Part shown: positions 11,773-12,586 of the stretch, piece after piece
Layout: the number at the start of each line of letters is the position of its first letter
How positions within the stretch are numbered: position 1 is the first letter of the stretch
DNA from: Prosthecobacter sp.
GTDB lineage: Bacteria > Verrucomicrobiota > Verrucomicrobiia > Verrucomicrobiales > Verrucomicrobiaceae
Reading direction: 5' to 3'
Length of the DNA: 12,586 bases
Assembly: GCA_025869455.1 (NCBI GenBank)
Contig: JAOZVT010000388.1
Location: 1 to 12,586, forward strand
The notes under the pieces: model-generated
Seen by the model: the letters and a program-made list of their open reading frames with translations, nothing else
Database searches by the model: none
Told to the model about the DNA's origin: nothing
Position numbers and translations under genes: made by a program

Positions 11773-12586
11773 ATGACCTCTCCTCGCTCAGGCATTCTGG
11801 CCGCTGGCAACTTCATCGTAGATTACGTGAAGATTGTGGATCATTACCCACAGCAAGACATGCTGGCCAGCATTCTGAGCGAGTCGCAGGCCAACGGTGG
11901 CGGGCCTTACAATGTGCTCAAAGACCTCGCCGCCATGCAGGCGGGATTCCCCCTCGCTGCTTGTGGTCTTGTGGGCGATGATGCCAATGGCCGATGGATT
12001 CGCCATGACTGTGCGACCCACGGCATTGACGTGAGTCAATTGCACAAGACTGACCAAAGATCGACTTCCTACACGGATGCGATGACGGTGCAAAGCACCG
12101 GTCGGCGCACCTTTTTCCATCAGCGTGGAGCCAATGCGCTCTTCGATGTAAATCACTGCAACTGCACACAAACCAGCGCCAAGATTCTTCACTTGGGCTA
12201 CCTCATGCTGCTGGATCACATGGACAGCTTTGAGTCAGAAGGCAGGACGCATGCATCACGATTGCTTGAACAAGCTCAGCAAGCTGGCTTAGAAACCAGT
12301 GTGGACATGGTCAGCACGGAAAATCCACTGTTCCGAGAAATCGCCCTGAGCGCCCTCCCCTTCACGGATCACCTCATCATCAATGAGATCGAGGCCACCC
12401 GTGTCTTGGGTCGTCCACTGGAGGCCACCGACTTTCCAGCACTACTAGCCGCAGCCTCAGAAATTCTCCATCTAGGCGTAACAAAAAGCGTAACCATTCA
12501 TGTGGAGCATGGAGCGGTGGCTTGCACCCGCTCAGGGGAGAGCCACATCCAACCTTCCTTGAATCTTCCCGCAGGCTATAGCCAAG
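11773..12586 (+). CDS. PfkB-family carbohydrate kinase (3' end cut by window edge)
   Basis: 271 codons are visible, reading open past the right edge. It starts at the ATG at 11773, 6 bp after the oxidoreductase stop. AAGNFIVDYVKIVDHYP (10-26) followed by NGGGPYNVLKDLAAMQAG (41-58) is the ribokinase/PfkB N-terminal signature, with the Gly-Gly sugar-binding turn. AACGLVGDDANGRWIR (62-77) is the next conserved block, and LIINEIEATRVLG corresponds to the usual N-E-x-E segment. The sequence ends at NLPAGYSQ, which in this family comes just before the catalytic GAGD motif, so the active site itself lies outside the window. It would phosphorylate the ketose made by the isomerase and supply the aldolase. 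Sugar specificity is not readable. Confidence 0.93.
   Translation, partial: MTSPRSGILAAGNFIVDYVKIVDHYPQQDMLASILSESQANGGGPYNVLKDLAAMQAGFPLAACGLVGDDANGRWIRHDCATHGIDVSQLHKTDQRSTSYTDAMTVQSTGRRTFFHQRGANALFDVNHCNCTQTSAKILHLGYLMLLDHMDSFESEGRTHASRLLEQAQQAGLETSVDMVSTENPLFREIALSALPFTDHLIINEIEATRVLGRPLEATDFPALLAAASEILHLGVTKSVTIHVEHGAVACTRSGESHIQPSLNLPAGYSQ

Overview
The window looks like a chromosomal segment from a member of the Verrucomicrobiota, plausibly close to Prosthecobacter or Verrucomicrobium. This is inferred from gene types, not from a database match. The pointers are an ECF sigma factor coupled to a Ser/Thr kinase that has an N-terminal Cys4 zinc ribbon and the start of a C-terminal formylglycine-generating-enzyme (SUMF1) domain; a Tat-exported Gfo/Idh/MocA oxidoreductase; a four-helix-bundle (S23/IVP-type) gene with flanking repeats; and starts that mostly lack a good Shine-Dalgarno sequence. 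There are no rRNA, tRNA or CRISPR features.

Layout. (1) 1-1876, minus strand: ECF sigma factor, then a Ser/Thr kinase-SUMF1 fusion that overlaps it by 8 bp and runs off the left edge. (2) 2039-3821, minus: a SufE-like protein, then a Tat-exported Gfo/Idh/MocA oxidoreductase, with a strong hairpin over the latter's stop codon. (3) 3866-4044: a 179-bp MITE-like element with 31-bp terminal inverted repeats, between sufE and a divergent gene. (4) 4078-4779, plus: SWIM zinc-finger protein. (5) 4854-6526, minus: HisJ-type PHP phosphatase and a dihydropteroate synthase family protein, coupled by an ATGA overlap. (6) 6662-7164, plus: YefM/YoeB-type toxin-antitoxin pair with a GTGA overlap and a palindrome upstream. 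(7) 7213-8121, minus: AraC-family regulator with a cupin-like sensor domain. (8) 8226-12586, plus: a sugar operon divergent from the regulator. Its genes encode a xylose-isomerase-like enzyme, a four-helix-bundle protein, a DhnA/FbaB-type class I aldolase, a cytoplasmic Gfo/Idh/MocA dehydrogenase and a PfkB kinase cut by the right edge.

How the genes work together. The sugar operon contains the three steps of a ketose-phosphate cleavage route (isomerase, kinase, Schiff-base aldolase) plus a dehydrogenase, under a likely local AraC regulator; a perfect 8-bp inverted repeat lies in the shared promoter region. The isomerase has His where class I xylose isomerases have a metal-ligand Asp, so the substrate is probably not plain xylose. 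The four-helix-bundle gene interrupts this operon and is bracketed by related inverted repeats, so it looks like a small inserted cassette. The sigma-kinase pair is a likely signalling unit in which the kinase may control the sigma factor by phosphorylation.

The best candidates for something undescribed are the unassigned sugar pathway, the four-helix-bundle cassette inside it, and the MITE-like element at 3866-4044.
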